Positions 30,541 through 36,450 of a DNA stretch of 36,450 nt are shown here, piece after piece (the first letter of the stretch is position 1; each line of letters begins with the position of its first letter). The DNA comes from Methylobacterium platani. Its GTDB lineage: Bacteria > Pseudomonadota > Alphaproteobacteria > Rhizobiales > Beijerinckiaceae. Location: contig NZ_LWHQ01000010.1 in assembly GCF_001653715.1 (NCBI RefSeq), forward strand, positions 260,461 through 296,910, given 5' to 3'. Position numbers and translations under genes: made by a program. The notes under the pieces are model-generated. The model made no database searches, had not been told where the DNA came from, and worked only from the letters and a program-made list of their open reading frames with translations.

Positions 30541-31350
30541 TCAGTCGGCAGGGGCCTCGGGCCGACGAGCGCCGTCGGGCCAGGGAAAGCGGATGGTGCG
30601 GTCGCGCAGGCCCGCCAGCACCACCTCGACGCCGCCCGACTTCACCATCCATTCGAGGCGATGGTCGCGGTATTCGCGCCGGCGCCCGCCGGTGGTGTAG
30701 AGGTCGGCGGCCTCCGCCATCCGGGCCGCCGCGGCGTCGAATTCCCGGAAGGTCTGCGCCACCGAGGGGCGCTCGCGCAGCCGCGCGTGCCAGCGGGCGA
30801 GGGGGCTGCCCTCCGCGGGCCCCAGCCCGTAATGGACCGAGCGGTTGACCATCGGGGCCGCCGCGGCGTCGGCCCAGCCGAAGCGCTCGCCGCCGAACCA
30901 CTCGGCCGCGCCGAGGCGGCCGGCGAGCCAGTCCTGCAGGATGCGCGTCTGCGCCGCGGCCTCCTCGCGCAGGTGGTCGGCCAGCGCCCCCGTGGCGCGG
31001 CGAAACCACAGGATCTCGCCGAAGCCCCAGTTCACCGCCTCGTACTGGGTGTCGCAGACGTCCTCGGTCATGCGGGCGAAGGCCCGGGCGGCGGGATCGC
31101 GCGGCAGCAGCGGCGGCGCGGGCCAGCGTTCCTCGACGTATTCGAGGATGATGGTCGAATCGAAGATGCGGGCGTCGCCGTCGATCAGCACCGGCACCTC
31201 GGTGCGGGGATTGGCCTGCGCGAACGCGCCGTCGCTCCGGCCGGTGCCGAAGGTCTCGGGCAGCTCGGTCGTGAACGCCACGCCCTTCTCGCGCAGGGCG
31301 ATCTTGACCTTCTGGGCATAGGACGAGAGCGGATGCTCGTAGAGCAGCAT
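30541..31350 (-). CDS. Glutathione S-transferase family protein
   Basis: A 269-residue protein starting at ATG 31348-31350, after GGGGGGAA. The N-terminal thioredoxin-like domain has SSYAQKVKIALREKGV (about 9-24), NPRTEVPVLIDGD and DSTIILEYVEERWP, the glutathione-binding motifs of GSTs; the Ser/Tyr at the N-terminus is the likely catalytic site. The C-terminal helical domain includes DWLAGRLGAAEWFGGERFGWADAAAAPMV. The tail after about residue 230 (RRREYRDHRLEWMVKSGGVEVVLAGL) is longer than in most bacterial GSTs. It is the first of a minus-strand run with dctQ and dctM, which suggests metabolism of a compound brought in by the TRAP system. Confidence 0.9.
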   Translation of the reverse strand: MLLYEHPLSSYAQKVKIALREKGVAFTTELPETFGTGRSDGAFAQANPRTEVPVLIDGDARIFDSTIILEYVEERWPAPPLLPRDPAARAFARMTEDVCDTQYEAVNWGFGEILWFRRATGALADHLREEAAAQTRILQDWLAGRLGAAEWFGGERFGWADAAAAPMVNRSVHYGLGPAEGSPLARWHARLRERPSVAQTFREFDAAAARMAEAADLYTTGGRRREYRDHRLEWMVKSGGVEVVLAGLRDRTIRFPWPDGARRPEAPAD

Positions 31351-31461
31351 GGCGATGGTTCCCCCCGGACGCCGCCTTGTTCGTTTGGGGGGAGTGTTGC
31401 ACGCGGCGGCGCGTCGCGTGAACCCGACGATGGTTGGTGACGGGGGATCGGGGCTGGCCGG

Positions 31462-31485
31462 CGCTATGATCCGCCGCATATAACG
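31462..31485 (+). promoter_or_regulatory. ModE-like box overlapping the modA promoter
   Basis: Half-sites CGCTAT (31462-31467) and ATATAACG (31478-31485) have the same 24-base outer span as the E. coli modA operator as I recall it (CGTTATAT...ACATAACG). A TATAAC hexamer (31479-31484) within it could be the -10 element, so ModE-molybdate would block transcription. ModE itself is not in the window. The start of modA is 61 bases downstream. Confidence 0.65.
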
Positions 31486-31545
31486 CGACGGTCGATCTCT
31501 CCGGTCGCCACCGGCCGGTCGCCACGAGCGCAAGGACGAAACCTC

Positions 31546-32352
31546 ATGCGACCCACTCGCGCCCTCCGGGCCGCCTGCCTCCTCCTCGCGGGCGCCCTGC
31601 TCGCCGCCGGGCACACCGCGACGGACGCCGCCGCGGCGGAGCCGACCACGGTCTTCGCGGCGGCGAGCCTGAAGAACGCCCTCGACGAGGCCGGCAAGGC
31701 CTTCACGGCCGAGGGCGGCCTCCCGGTGCGGGCGAGCTACGCCGCCTCCTCGGCCCTCGCGCGCCAGATCGAGCAGGGCGCGCCCGCCGACCTGTTCGCC
31801 TCGGCCGACCTCGAATGGATGGACTACCTCGCCGCCCGCCAGCTGATCCGGCCCGGGACCCGGGTGAACCTGCTCGCCAACCGCCTCGTCGTGGTGGCGC
31901 CGAAGGACGCCGCGGTGACAGAGGCGGCATTCACGCCGGAGTGGTTCGCCCGGGCGCTCGGCCCCGACGGGCGGCTCGCCACCGGCGAGGTCAGCTCGGT
32001 GCCGATCGGCAAGTACGCCAAGGCGGCGTTCGAGACGCTGGGTCTGTGGGCGCAGGTGCAGCCGCGGCTGGCCCAGGCCGACAACGTGCGGGCGGCCCTG
32101 GCGCTGGTCTCGCGCGGCGAGGCGCCGCTCGGCGTCGTCTACGAGAGCGACGCGAAGTCGGATCCGGGCGTGAAGGTGGTCGGGGTGTTCCCGGACGGCA
32201 GCCACCCGCCGGTGGTCTATCCCTTCGCGGTCACCGCGGAGGCGAAGGGCGAGGGCGGCCAGCGCTTCCTCGCCTACCTCAGGAGCCGGGCCGCCCGCCG
32301 CTTCTTCGAGGCGCAAGGGTTCACGGTGCTCGGGCAGGAGGCGTCGCAGTAG
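31546..32352 (+). CDS. modA: Molybdate ABC transporter substrate-binding protein ModA
   Basis: A 268-residue protein starting at ATG 31546 after AAGGA. A signal peptide (1-30, ending AAA-E) precedes VFAAASLKNALDEAGKAF, the ModA opening with the oxyanion-binding Ser pair (AAASL and YAASSALARQI). Further hallmarks are GAPADLFASADLEWMDYL, NLLANRLVVVAPKD, SSVPIGKYAKAAFETLG and GEAPLGVVYESDAKSD. It binds molybdate or tungstate in the periplasm. modB and modC do not follow; the next gene is convergent. The ModE-like box upstream predicts induction when molybdate is low. It probably feeds the Mo-cofactor genes at 9838-14794. Confidence 0.95.
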   Translation: MRPTRALRAACLLLAGALLAAGHTATDAAAAEPTTVFAAASLKNALDEAGKAFTAEGGLPVRASYAASSALARQIEQGAPADLFASADLEWMDYLAARQLIRPGTRVNLLANRLVVVAPKDAAVTEAAFTPEWFARALGPDGRLATGEVSSVPIGKYAKAAFETLGLWAQVQPRLAQADNVRAALALVSRGEAPLGVVYESDAKSDPGVKVVGVFPDGSHPPVVYPFAVTAEAKGEGGQRFLAYLRSRAARRFFEAQGFTVLGQEASQ

Positions 32353-32365
32353 CGGGAACGCACGA

Positions 32366-32392
32366 GCGGGGCGTCGCGGCGGGACGCCCCGC
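32366..32392. terminator. Bidirectional stem-loop between convergent genes
   Basis: Perfect 10-base arms GCGGGGCGTC and GACGCCCCGC with a 7-base loop lie between the modA stop (32352) and the epimerase stop (32399). The position suits termination from both sides; no T-run is present. Confidence 0.6.
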
Positions 32393-32398
32393 CGGCCC

Positions 32399-33400
32399 TC
32401 ACGCCAGCTGGAAGCCGAAGGCGAGGGGATCGCGCTCGTCGACCAGGATGGTGTTGTGCCCGATCACCCGGGCCCAGCCGCCGATGCTCGGGCGGATGGC
32501 GGCGCGCCCGCCCACCTCGGCGGCGCTCTCGACCCGGCCGTGGAACAGCGTGCCGATGATGCTCTCGTGCACGAAGTCGTCGCCGACCTCGAGCAGGCCC
32601 TTCGCGACCCGCTGCGCCATCCGGGCCGAGGTGCCGGTGCCGCAGGGCGAGCGGTCGATGCCCTTAGCGCCGTAGAACACCGCGTTGCGGGCGTGCGCCT
32701 GCGGGTGCTTCGCCCGGTCGGCCCACATCACGTGGCTCAGGCCCTGGATGCGCGGATCCTCCGGGTGGACCGGGGCCACCGCCCGCTGCACCGCCTCGCG
32801 CACCCGGGGGCTCAGGGTCAGGATGTCGGCGGAGGTCATGCCGTCGAGGCCGGCCCAGCCTGCCTGCGGCTCGACGATGGCGTAGAAGTTGCCCCCGTAG
32901 GAGACGTCGACCGTCAGCGGCCCGAGGCCCGGAACCTCGACCCGGACGTCGGCGGCGTGCAGGTAGCTCGGGATGTTGTAGAGCCGGACCTCGTCGACGA
33001 AGCGGCCGTTGCGGCGATACTCGACCTCGACCTTGCCGGCCGGCACCTCGAGGGACAGGCGCCCCTCGACCCGCGGCACCACGAAGCCCTGCTCCAGCGC
33101 CACCGTGACGGTGCCGATCGTGCCGTGGCCGCACATCGGCAGGCAACCCGAGACCTCGATGAACAGCACCCCGAGCTCGCAATCCTCCCGCGACGGGGGG
33201 TAGAGGATCGAGCCCGACATCGCGTCGTGGCCGCGCGGCTCGAACATCAGGGCCCGGCGCACCCAGTCGTGCTCGGCGACGAAGATCTGCCGCTTCTCGC
33301 CCATGCTGACGTTCGGCAGGAGCGGACCGCCGCCGGCGACCACCCGCACCGGGTTGCCGCAGGTATGGGCGTCGACGCAGAGGAAGGTGTGCGGCTGCAT
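32399..33400 (-). CDS. 4-hydroxyproline 2-epimerase (proline racemase family)
   Basis: A 333-residue protein starting at ATG 33398-33400. The two catalytic cysteines are visible: Cys90 in PMCGHGTIG and Cys253 in DRSPCGTGTSAR. The opening FLCVDAHTCGNPVRVV is conserved in this family. A Cys at both sites marks an epimerase or racemase rather than a trans-3-hydroxyproline dehydratase, which has Thr in place of one Cys. It would convert trans-4-hydroxy-L-proline to cis-4-hydroxy-D-proline in the cytoplasm, the first step of hydroxyproline use. No D-amino-acid oxidase or dehydratase gene is adjacent, so the pathway is incomplete here. Proline racemase is the alternative. Confidence 0.9.
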   Translation of the reverse strand: MQPHTFLCVDAHTCGNPVRVVAGGGPLLPNVSMGEKRQIFVAEHDWVRRALMFEPRGHDAMSGSILYPPSREDCELGVLFIEVSGCLPMCGHGTIGTVTVALEQGFVVPRVEGRLSLEVPAGKVEVEYRRNGRFVDEVRLYNIPSYLHAADVRVEVPGLGPLTVDVSYGGNFYAIVEPQAGWAGLDGMTSADILTLSPRVREAVQRAVAPVHPEDPRIQGLSHVMWADRAKHPQAHARNAVFYGAKGIDRSPCGTGTSARMAQRVAKGLLEVGDDFVHESIIGTLFHGRVESAAEVGGRAAIRPSIGGWARVIGHNTILVDERDPLAFGFQLA

Positions 33401-33673
33401 GGGCGGTCTCCGGCGGGCTTCGGGCGGGGGAATCGCAAGGAGGATTCGCCCCGTCGTCGCAGAATTCGCCGCCGCGTCATAGCGCGCACGAGGCTCTCCG
33501 GCACGGTCACGGTCGAGGCCGGGCTCCTCATCCCCGGCGGCCGCCGGGCCAGATGACGCACAGGCAGAGCCGCGACCCGGGGCAACCGGCCGGCGCCTGC
33601 CACGTTCTCCGGATCATGGCGCGGCCCCTCGTTGCGGGCCCGCACGGTTGCGGCCAGCGAAAGGAGGTTGCCG

Positions 33674-34387
33674 ATGATGGACAATATCGTTCAGGGGTTC
33701 ACCCAGTTCCGCGAGCAGGTGTTCCCGAGCCAGCGCTCGGTCTATCAGCGCCTCGTCCACGACGGCCAGAAGCCGAAGGCGCTGGTGATCTCCTGCGCCG
33801 ATTCCCGGGTCGTGCCGGAGCTGATCACCCAGGCGGGGCCCGGCGAGCTGTTCGTCACCCGCAACGTCGGCAACATCGTGCCGCCCTTCGCCACCATGAT
33901 GGGCGGCGTGACCGCGGCGGTCGAGTACGCCGTGATGGCGCTCGGCGTGCGCGACATCGTGGTCTGCGGCCACTCGGATTGCGGCGCGATGAAGGGCCTG
34001 CTGACCCCGGGCCTCGCCGAGACGATGCCGAGCGTCGCGGCGTGGCTGCGCCACGGCGAGGCGGCCCGCAAGATCGTCTGCGACGCCTACCCGGACGACA
34101 TCGACGACAAGCGCCGCCTGCACGCCCTGGCGATGGAGAACGTGCTGGCCCAGCTCAACCACCTGCGCACCCATCCGGCGGTGGCGAGCGCGCTCGCGTC
34201 GGGCCAGCTGACCCTGCACGGGTGGCTGTTCGAGATCGAGACCGGCCACCTGCTGGTCTATGACGGCGAGGCCGGCCGCTTCGTGGTCCTGGCCGAGGAG
34301 GACGCGCTGCCGGTCGCCGAGGCCTCGGCGGCGCCGCGCCTCGCCGCGGCCGGCCTGGCCGGTCCCGAGGTCCGGGCGGCCGAGTAG
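33674..34387 (+). CDS. Beta-class carbonic anhydrase
   Basis: A 237-residue protein starting at ATG 33674, with a near-perfect ribosome site AAGGAGGT (33661-33668); ATG 33677 is equally possible. Zinc ligands are Cys41 and the paired Asp43/Arg45 in SCADSRVVP, and His100 and Cys103 in CGHSDCGAMKG. The segments ELFVTRNVGNIVPPF and GGVTAAVEYAVMALGVRDIVV are typical. It hydrates CO2 to bicarbonate in the cytoplasm, which would support carboxylation in a methylotroph or lipid synthesis. No cyanase gene is adjacent. The 273 bases upstream (33401-33673) hold no gene I can support. Confidence 0.95.
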   Translation: MMDNIVQGFTQFREQVFPSQRSVYQRLVHDGQKPKALVISCADSRVVPELITQAGPGELFVTRNVGNIVPPFATMMGGVTAAVEYAVMALGVRDIVVCGHSDCGAMKGLLTPGLAETMPSVAAWLRHGEAARKIVCDAYPDDIDDKRRLHALAMENVLAQLNHLRTHPAVASALASGQLTLHGWLFEIETGHLLVYDGEAGRFVVLAEEDALPVAEASAAPRLAAAGLAGPEVRAAE

Positions 34388-34427
34388 GCGGCGTGCAGGC
34401 GACGGATTGACAGGCGGGGAGCGGCGG

Positions 34428-34721
34428 GTGACGACCGCCGGCATGGCCGACTTCCGACCCGACCGCTCCCGCGACGCCGCCTTCGCGTGGATCGCCGCCG
34501 CCGCCACCCTGGCGACCATCCTCGTCGCCAATTTCGCACCGGCCCGCGGGCCGGTGCCCCACGCGGTTCCCCCGGCGGCGATCGTGTCGCCCGCCGACGA
34601 TCCGGGCTGCCGCGAATGGACCGATGCCTGCCGCGTCTGCACCCGCGGCGGCGACGGGGTCCATTGCTCGACCCCGGGCTTCGCCTGCCAGCGCGAGGCG
34701 CTGCGCTGCACCGGGCGCTGA
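34428..34721 (+). CDS. Small Cys-rich protein with N-terminal membrane anchor
   Basis: A 97-residue protein. GTG 34428 follows GGGGAG with 6-base spacing and is preferred; ATG 34443 (MADFRPDRSRDAAFAW) is the alternative. One hydrophobic segment (FAWIAAAATLATILVANFA) is a signal anchor or uncleaved signal peptide. The exported part carries five cysteines in the pattern GCREWTDACRVCTRGGDG and HCSTPGFACQREALRC, a conserved arrangement in small alphaproteobacterial proteins of unknown function; the pattern suggests disulphides or metal binding. It lies 40 bases after the carbonic anhydrase on the same strand and may be cotranscribed. Confidence 0.75.
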   Translation: MTTAGMADFRPDRSRDAAFAWIAAAATLATILVANFAPARGPVPHAVPPAAIVSPADDPGCREWTDACRVCTRGGDGVHCSTPGFACQREALRCTGR

Positions 34722-34762
34722 CCGGCCCGACGGATACGGGGCGACGCGGCCCCTCGCTTGGC

Positions 34763-34813
34763 CTCAGAGCCTGCTCGGTCTCAGAGCCTGCCTGGTCTCA
34801 GAGACTGCCTGGG
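34763..34813. repeat. Three tandem 17-base repeats
   Basis: Units CTCAGAGCCTGCTCGGT, CTCAGAGCCTGCCTGGT and CTCAGAGACTGCCTGGG are contiguous between the Cys-rich protein gene and the convergent GGDEF gene. They differ by one to three bases. No function is evident. Confidence 0.8.
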
Positions 34814-34857
34814 CGATTTCTTCGTCGATGAAATCTGGATGACCAGGGATATCCTAT

Positions 34858-34884
34858 CCTTCCGCCTCATCCTGAGGGTGAAGG
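34858..34884. repeat. REP-like palindrome
   Basis: Nested arms CCTTC and GAAGG, then CCTCA and TGAGG, surround TCC. The CCTCATCCTGAGG core is common in intergenic repeats of related alphaproteobacteria, as I recall. It lies 46 bases past the GGDEF gene stop and may help end its transcript. Confidence 0.55.
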
Positions 34885-34929
34885 TCGGATATGCCCTGAC
34901 GTTTTCGGCTTCATGAAAGAAGCTACGGC

Positions 34930-36162
34930 TCAAACAGGCTCCCAGGCGGATCGCGCGACGACCGAAACCGACGGGATCGCCGCGACGACGCCGTCGCCCT
35001 CCGCCAGGACGTAGCCGTTCCGCCCCCGGCGCTTGGCCTGGTAGAGGGCCCGGTCGGCCTGCGCGAACAGCGCCTCCCGGGTGCCGACGGTCCCCGCCTC
35101 CTTCAGCGCGATGCCGATGCTGACGGTGACGACGCCGAGCCCGTCCGGGCGGCCCGGATGGGCGATGCCGAGCGCCGCGACCGCCCGCACCAGGGCGGCG
35201 GCGAACCGGACCGCCTCCGGCGCCCCTGCATCGCGCAGGACGAATGCGAATTCCTCACCGCCGAAGCGGGCCGCCTGGATGGCGGGCATGGTCCCGGGCT
35301 CCGGCACGAAGGTGGTGAACAGCGCCGCCACCCGGCGCAGGCAGGCATCGCCCTCGGGATGCCCGAGCGTGTCGTTGAACGCCTTGAAGTGATCGACGTC
35401 GATCATCAGCAGGGCGGCGGGGCGGGCCTCGGCGAACCAGGCCCTGGCGGTCTCGTCGAGGACACGGCGGTTCGGCAGGCCGGTGAGGGCATCGGTGTCC
35501 GACAGGTCCTGATAGCGCCGGCGCGCCGCCTCGGCCGCCTCGGAAGCGGAGCGCGCGGCCGACACCCGCAGGTACTCGCGGCAGCGCTGCCGCTCCATCC
35601 GGTAGTTGGCGTAGAGGCTGAAGGCGCACCCCGTGCCGTACTGGACGATCAAGGCGGAGCACAGCTGCGGGTCGAGGCCCGGCTTGGTGGCGACGGCCAG
35701 GCCGGCACCGAGGAAGACGACGGCGGTGAAGACGAGGGCGTGCCGGAAGCGCAGGGCCAGCAGCAGGTTGCCGTAGACGACGATGAGGATCGATTCGCCG
35801 AAGGTGTAGACGCCGAGCGGCGCCGTGGTCAGCCAGAACAGCAGCATCGGCATCGCCACGGCACCGGTGAGGCCGTTCAGGGCGAGCAGCTCGCGGGTCG
35901 CCGGCCGAACATGGGTGAACAGCCAGGCCAGCATCACCGAGACCGGGGTGACGACCAGCAGCCGCGCCGCGGCGCTCAACTCGAAGATGTCCGGCATCAG
36001 CACAATGCTGGTGAAGTTGTAGATGTTGTAGAACACCATGCCCAGCAGGGTGAGCCGGCGGAGCGTGACGATGCGCTCCGGGCCGGTCTCCGCCTCGTAC
36101 TGCGCCTCGGTGCGGGCATCGAAGCGCAGCAACCAGTCCAGGCGGCCGGTCGCATCGGGCAT
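34930..36162 (-). CDS. Membrane-bound diguanylate cyclase (GGDEF)
   Basis: A 410-residue protein from ATG 36160-36162; a TTG at 36181-36183 behind AAGGGGA is a credible alternative that adds 7 residues. Residues about 35-185 have five or six hydrophobic segments (LLGMVFYNIYNFTSIVLM, LLVVTPVSVMLAWLF, AVAMPMLLFWLTTAPLGV, ILIVVYGNLLLAL, LVFTAVVFLGAGLAV), a sensor-like membrane region of no named family. After a coiled linker comes the GGDEF domain with DALTGLPNRR (224-233), DVDHFKAFND (255-264) and the active motif GGEEF (301-305). It should make cyclic di-GMP. The R-x-x-D inhibitory site usually found five residues before GGEEF is absent (ends IQAARF), so product inhibition is not expected. Confidence 0.92.
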   Translation of the reverse strand: MPDATGRLDWLLRFDARTEAQYEAETGPERIVTLRRLTLLGMVFYNIYNFTSIVLMPDIFELSAAARLLVVTPVSVMLAWLFTHVRPATRELLALNGLTGAVAMPMLLFWLTTAPLGVYTFGESILIVVYGNLLLALRFRHALVFTAVVFLGAGLAVATKPGLDPQLCSALIVQYGTGCAFSLYANYRMERQRCREYLRVSAARSASEAAEAARRRYQDLSDTDALTGLPNRRVLDETARAWFAEARPAALLMIDVDHFKAFNDTLGHPEGDACLRRVAALFTTFVPEPGTMPAIQAARFGGEEFAFVLRDAGAPEAVRFAAALVRAVAALGIAHPGRPDGLGVVTVSIGIALKEAGTVGTREALFAQADRALYQAKRRGRNGYVLAEGDGVVAAIPSVSVVARSAWEPV

Positions 36163-36292
36163 TGCGGAACAGCCGGCCGTCAAGGTCGTCCCCTTCTTCG
36201 CTTCGTCCAGAGCAAGGTCAGCTATCCCTACGTCATACCCCCTACCCGTTCCTTAAAGGCGACACGGATGATTTTTCCAGACGCGGGCCATT

Positions 36293-36362
36293 GTCGAACC
36301 GGCATCCACTTCGTCGGAACATGGCTTGAAGCATCCTCCGACGAAGCGGATGCCGGCTCGAC
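36293..36362. repeat. Inverted repeat with 26-base arms
   Basis: Arms at 36293-36318 and 36337-36362 pair at 24 of 26 positions around an 18-base spacer. Each arm holds the core CCGGCATCC-[GA]-CTTCGTCG, also found once at 27416-27433, so it is a dispersed repeat family. The rest of 36184-36381 has no gene I can support. Confidence 0.75.
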
Positions 36363-36381
36363 GAAATAAATTGCAGAATAA

Positions 36382-36450
36382 TCAGAGACCTGGAGCAGCT
36401 TCCGGCGGCAGATCCACGGTACACGACAGCGCGACCTTGGCCCGACCATA
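36382..36450 (-). CDS. Possible C-terminal end of a gene beyond the right edge
   Basis: On the minus strand the window edge begins an open frame of 22 codons ending TGA (36382-36384). It reads YGRAKVALSCTVDLPPEAAP, which looks like real coding sequence, and is followed by the inverted repeat that could serve as a terminator. It is too short to identify, and the other frame (ATG 36449) cannot be excluded, although its sequence runs into the repeat. Confidence 0.35.
   Translation of the reverse strand, partial: YGRAKVALSCTVDLPPEAAPGL

Noticed and set aside
36228..36449. 73-codon minus-strand reading at the right end
   Set aside because: It runs through the inverted repeat; the alternative frame ending at 36382 looks more like real coding sequence.

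Overview
The window looks like chromosomal DNA of a very GC-rich alphaproteobacterium. Methylobacteriaceae (Methylobacterium or a relative) is the best guess, from gene content and from short palindromic intergenic repeats of a kind I associate with that group; no rRNA or other taxonomic marker is present. Almost every ORF has long shadows in other frames, so calls rest on protein family, start context and gene coupling. I see no tRNA, rRNA, CRISPR array, transposase or phage gene.

Layout. Positions 1-3276 hold a tightly overlapping minus-strand operon (biotin/lipoate-ligase-like protein, DUF6505, DUF6352, DUF3305, DUF3306) that runs off the left edge. A large poly-ferredoxin-like protein is transcribed divergently. 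This set usually accompanies formate dehydrogenase maturation genes, which should lie to the left. Positions 5454-6369 hold two coupled unknown genes, one with a HEPN-type R-x4-H motif. A WD40-cytochrome c fusion (6446-7732) faces a COG0523 metallochaperone GTPase whose promoter overlaps a Zur-like operator. Positions 9838-14794 form a molybdenum-cofactor block: a degenerate MoeA-like protein, a MoeA-PBP fusion, MobB and a canonical MoeA. A periplasmic PheC-like cyclohexadienyl dehydratase follows.

The middle carries small accessory genes (a 72-residue protein, a PAS protein behind an AT-rich promoter, a secreted pentapeptide-repeat protein), an RND efflux pair (18202-22591), a beta-ketoadipyl-CoA thiolase next to a BzdR/BoxR-type HTH-shikimate-kinase regulator, and a KpsF/GutQ sugar-phosphate isomerase followed by a long MITE-like inverted repeat. 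The right part has an NTF2-like protein, an FMN reductase, TRAP transporter membrane subunits without a DctP, a glutathione transferase, a lone modA behind a ModE-like box, a 4-hydroxyproline epimerase, a beta-carbonic anhydrase, a Cys-rich small protein and a membrane GGDEF protein.

The main theme is molybdenum and metal homeostasis serving a molybdoenzyme, probably formate dehydrogenase: Mo uptake (modA), cofactor insertion (mobB, moeA and relatives), FDH-associated maturation genes, and zinc-responsive metal allocation (Zur box plus COG0523). The least described elements are the MoeA trio with its degenerate member, the HEPN-like pair, the small Cys protein coupled to the GTPase, and the long hairpin repeat at 27048-27380.
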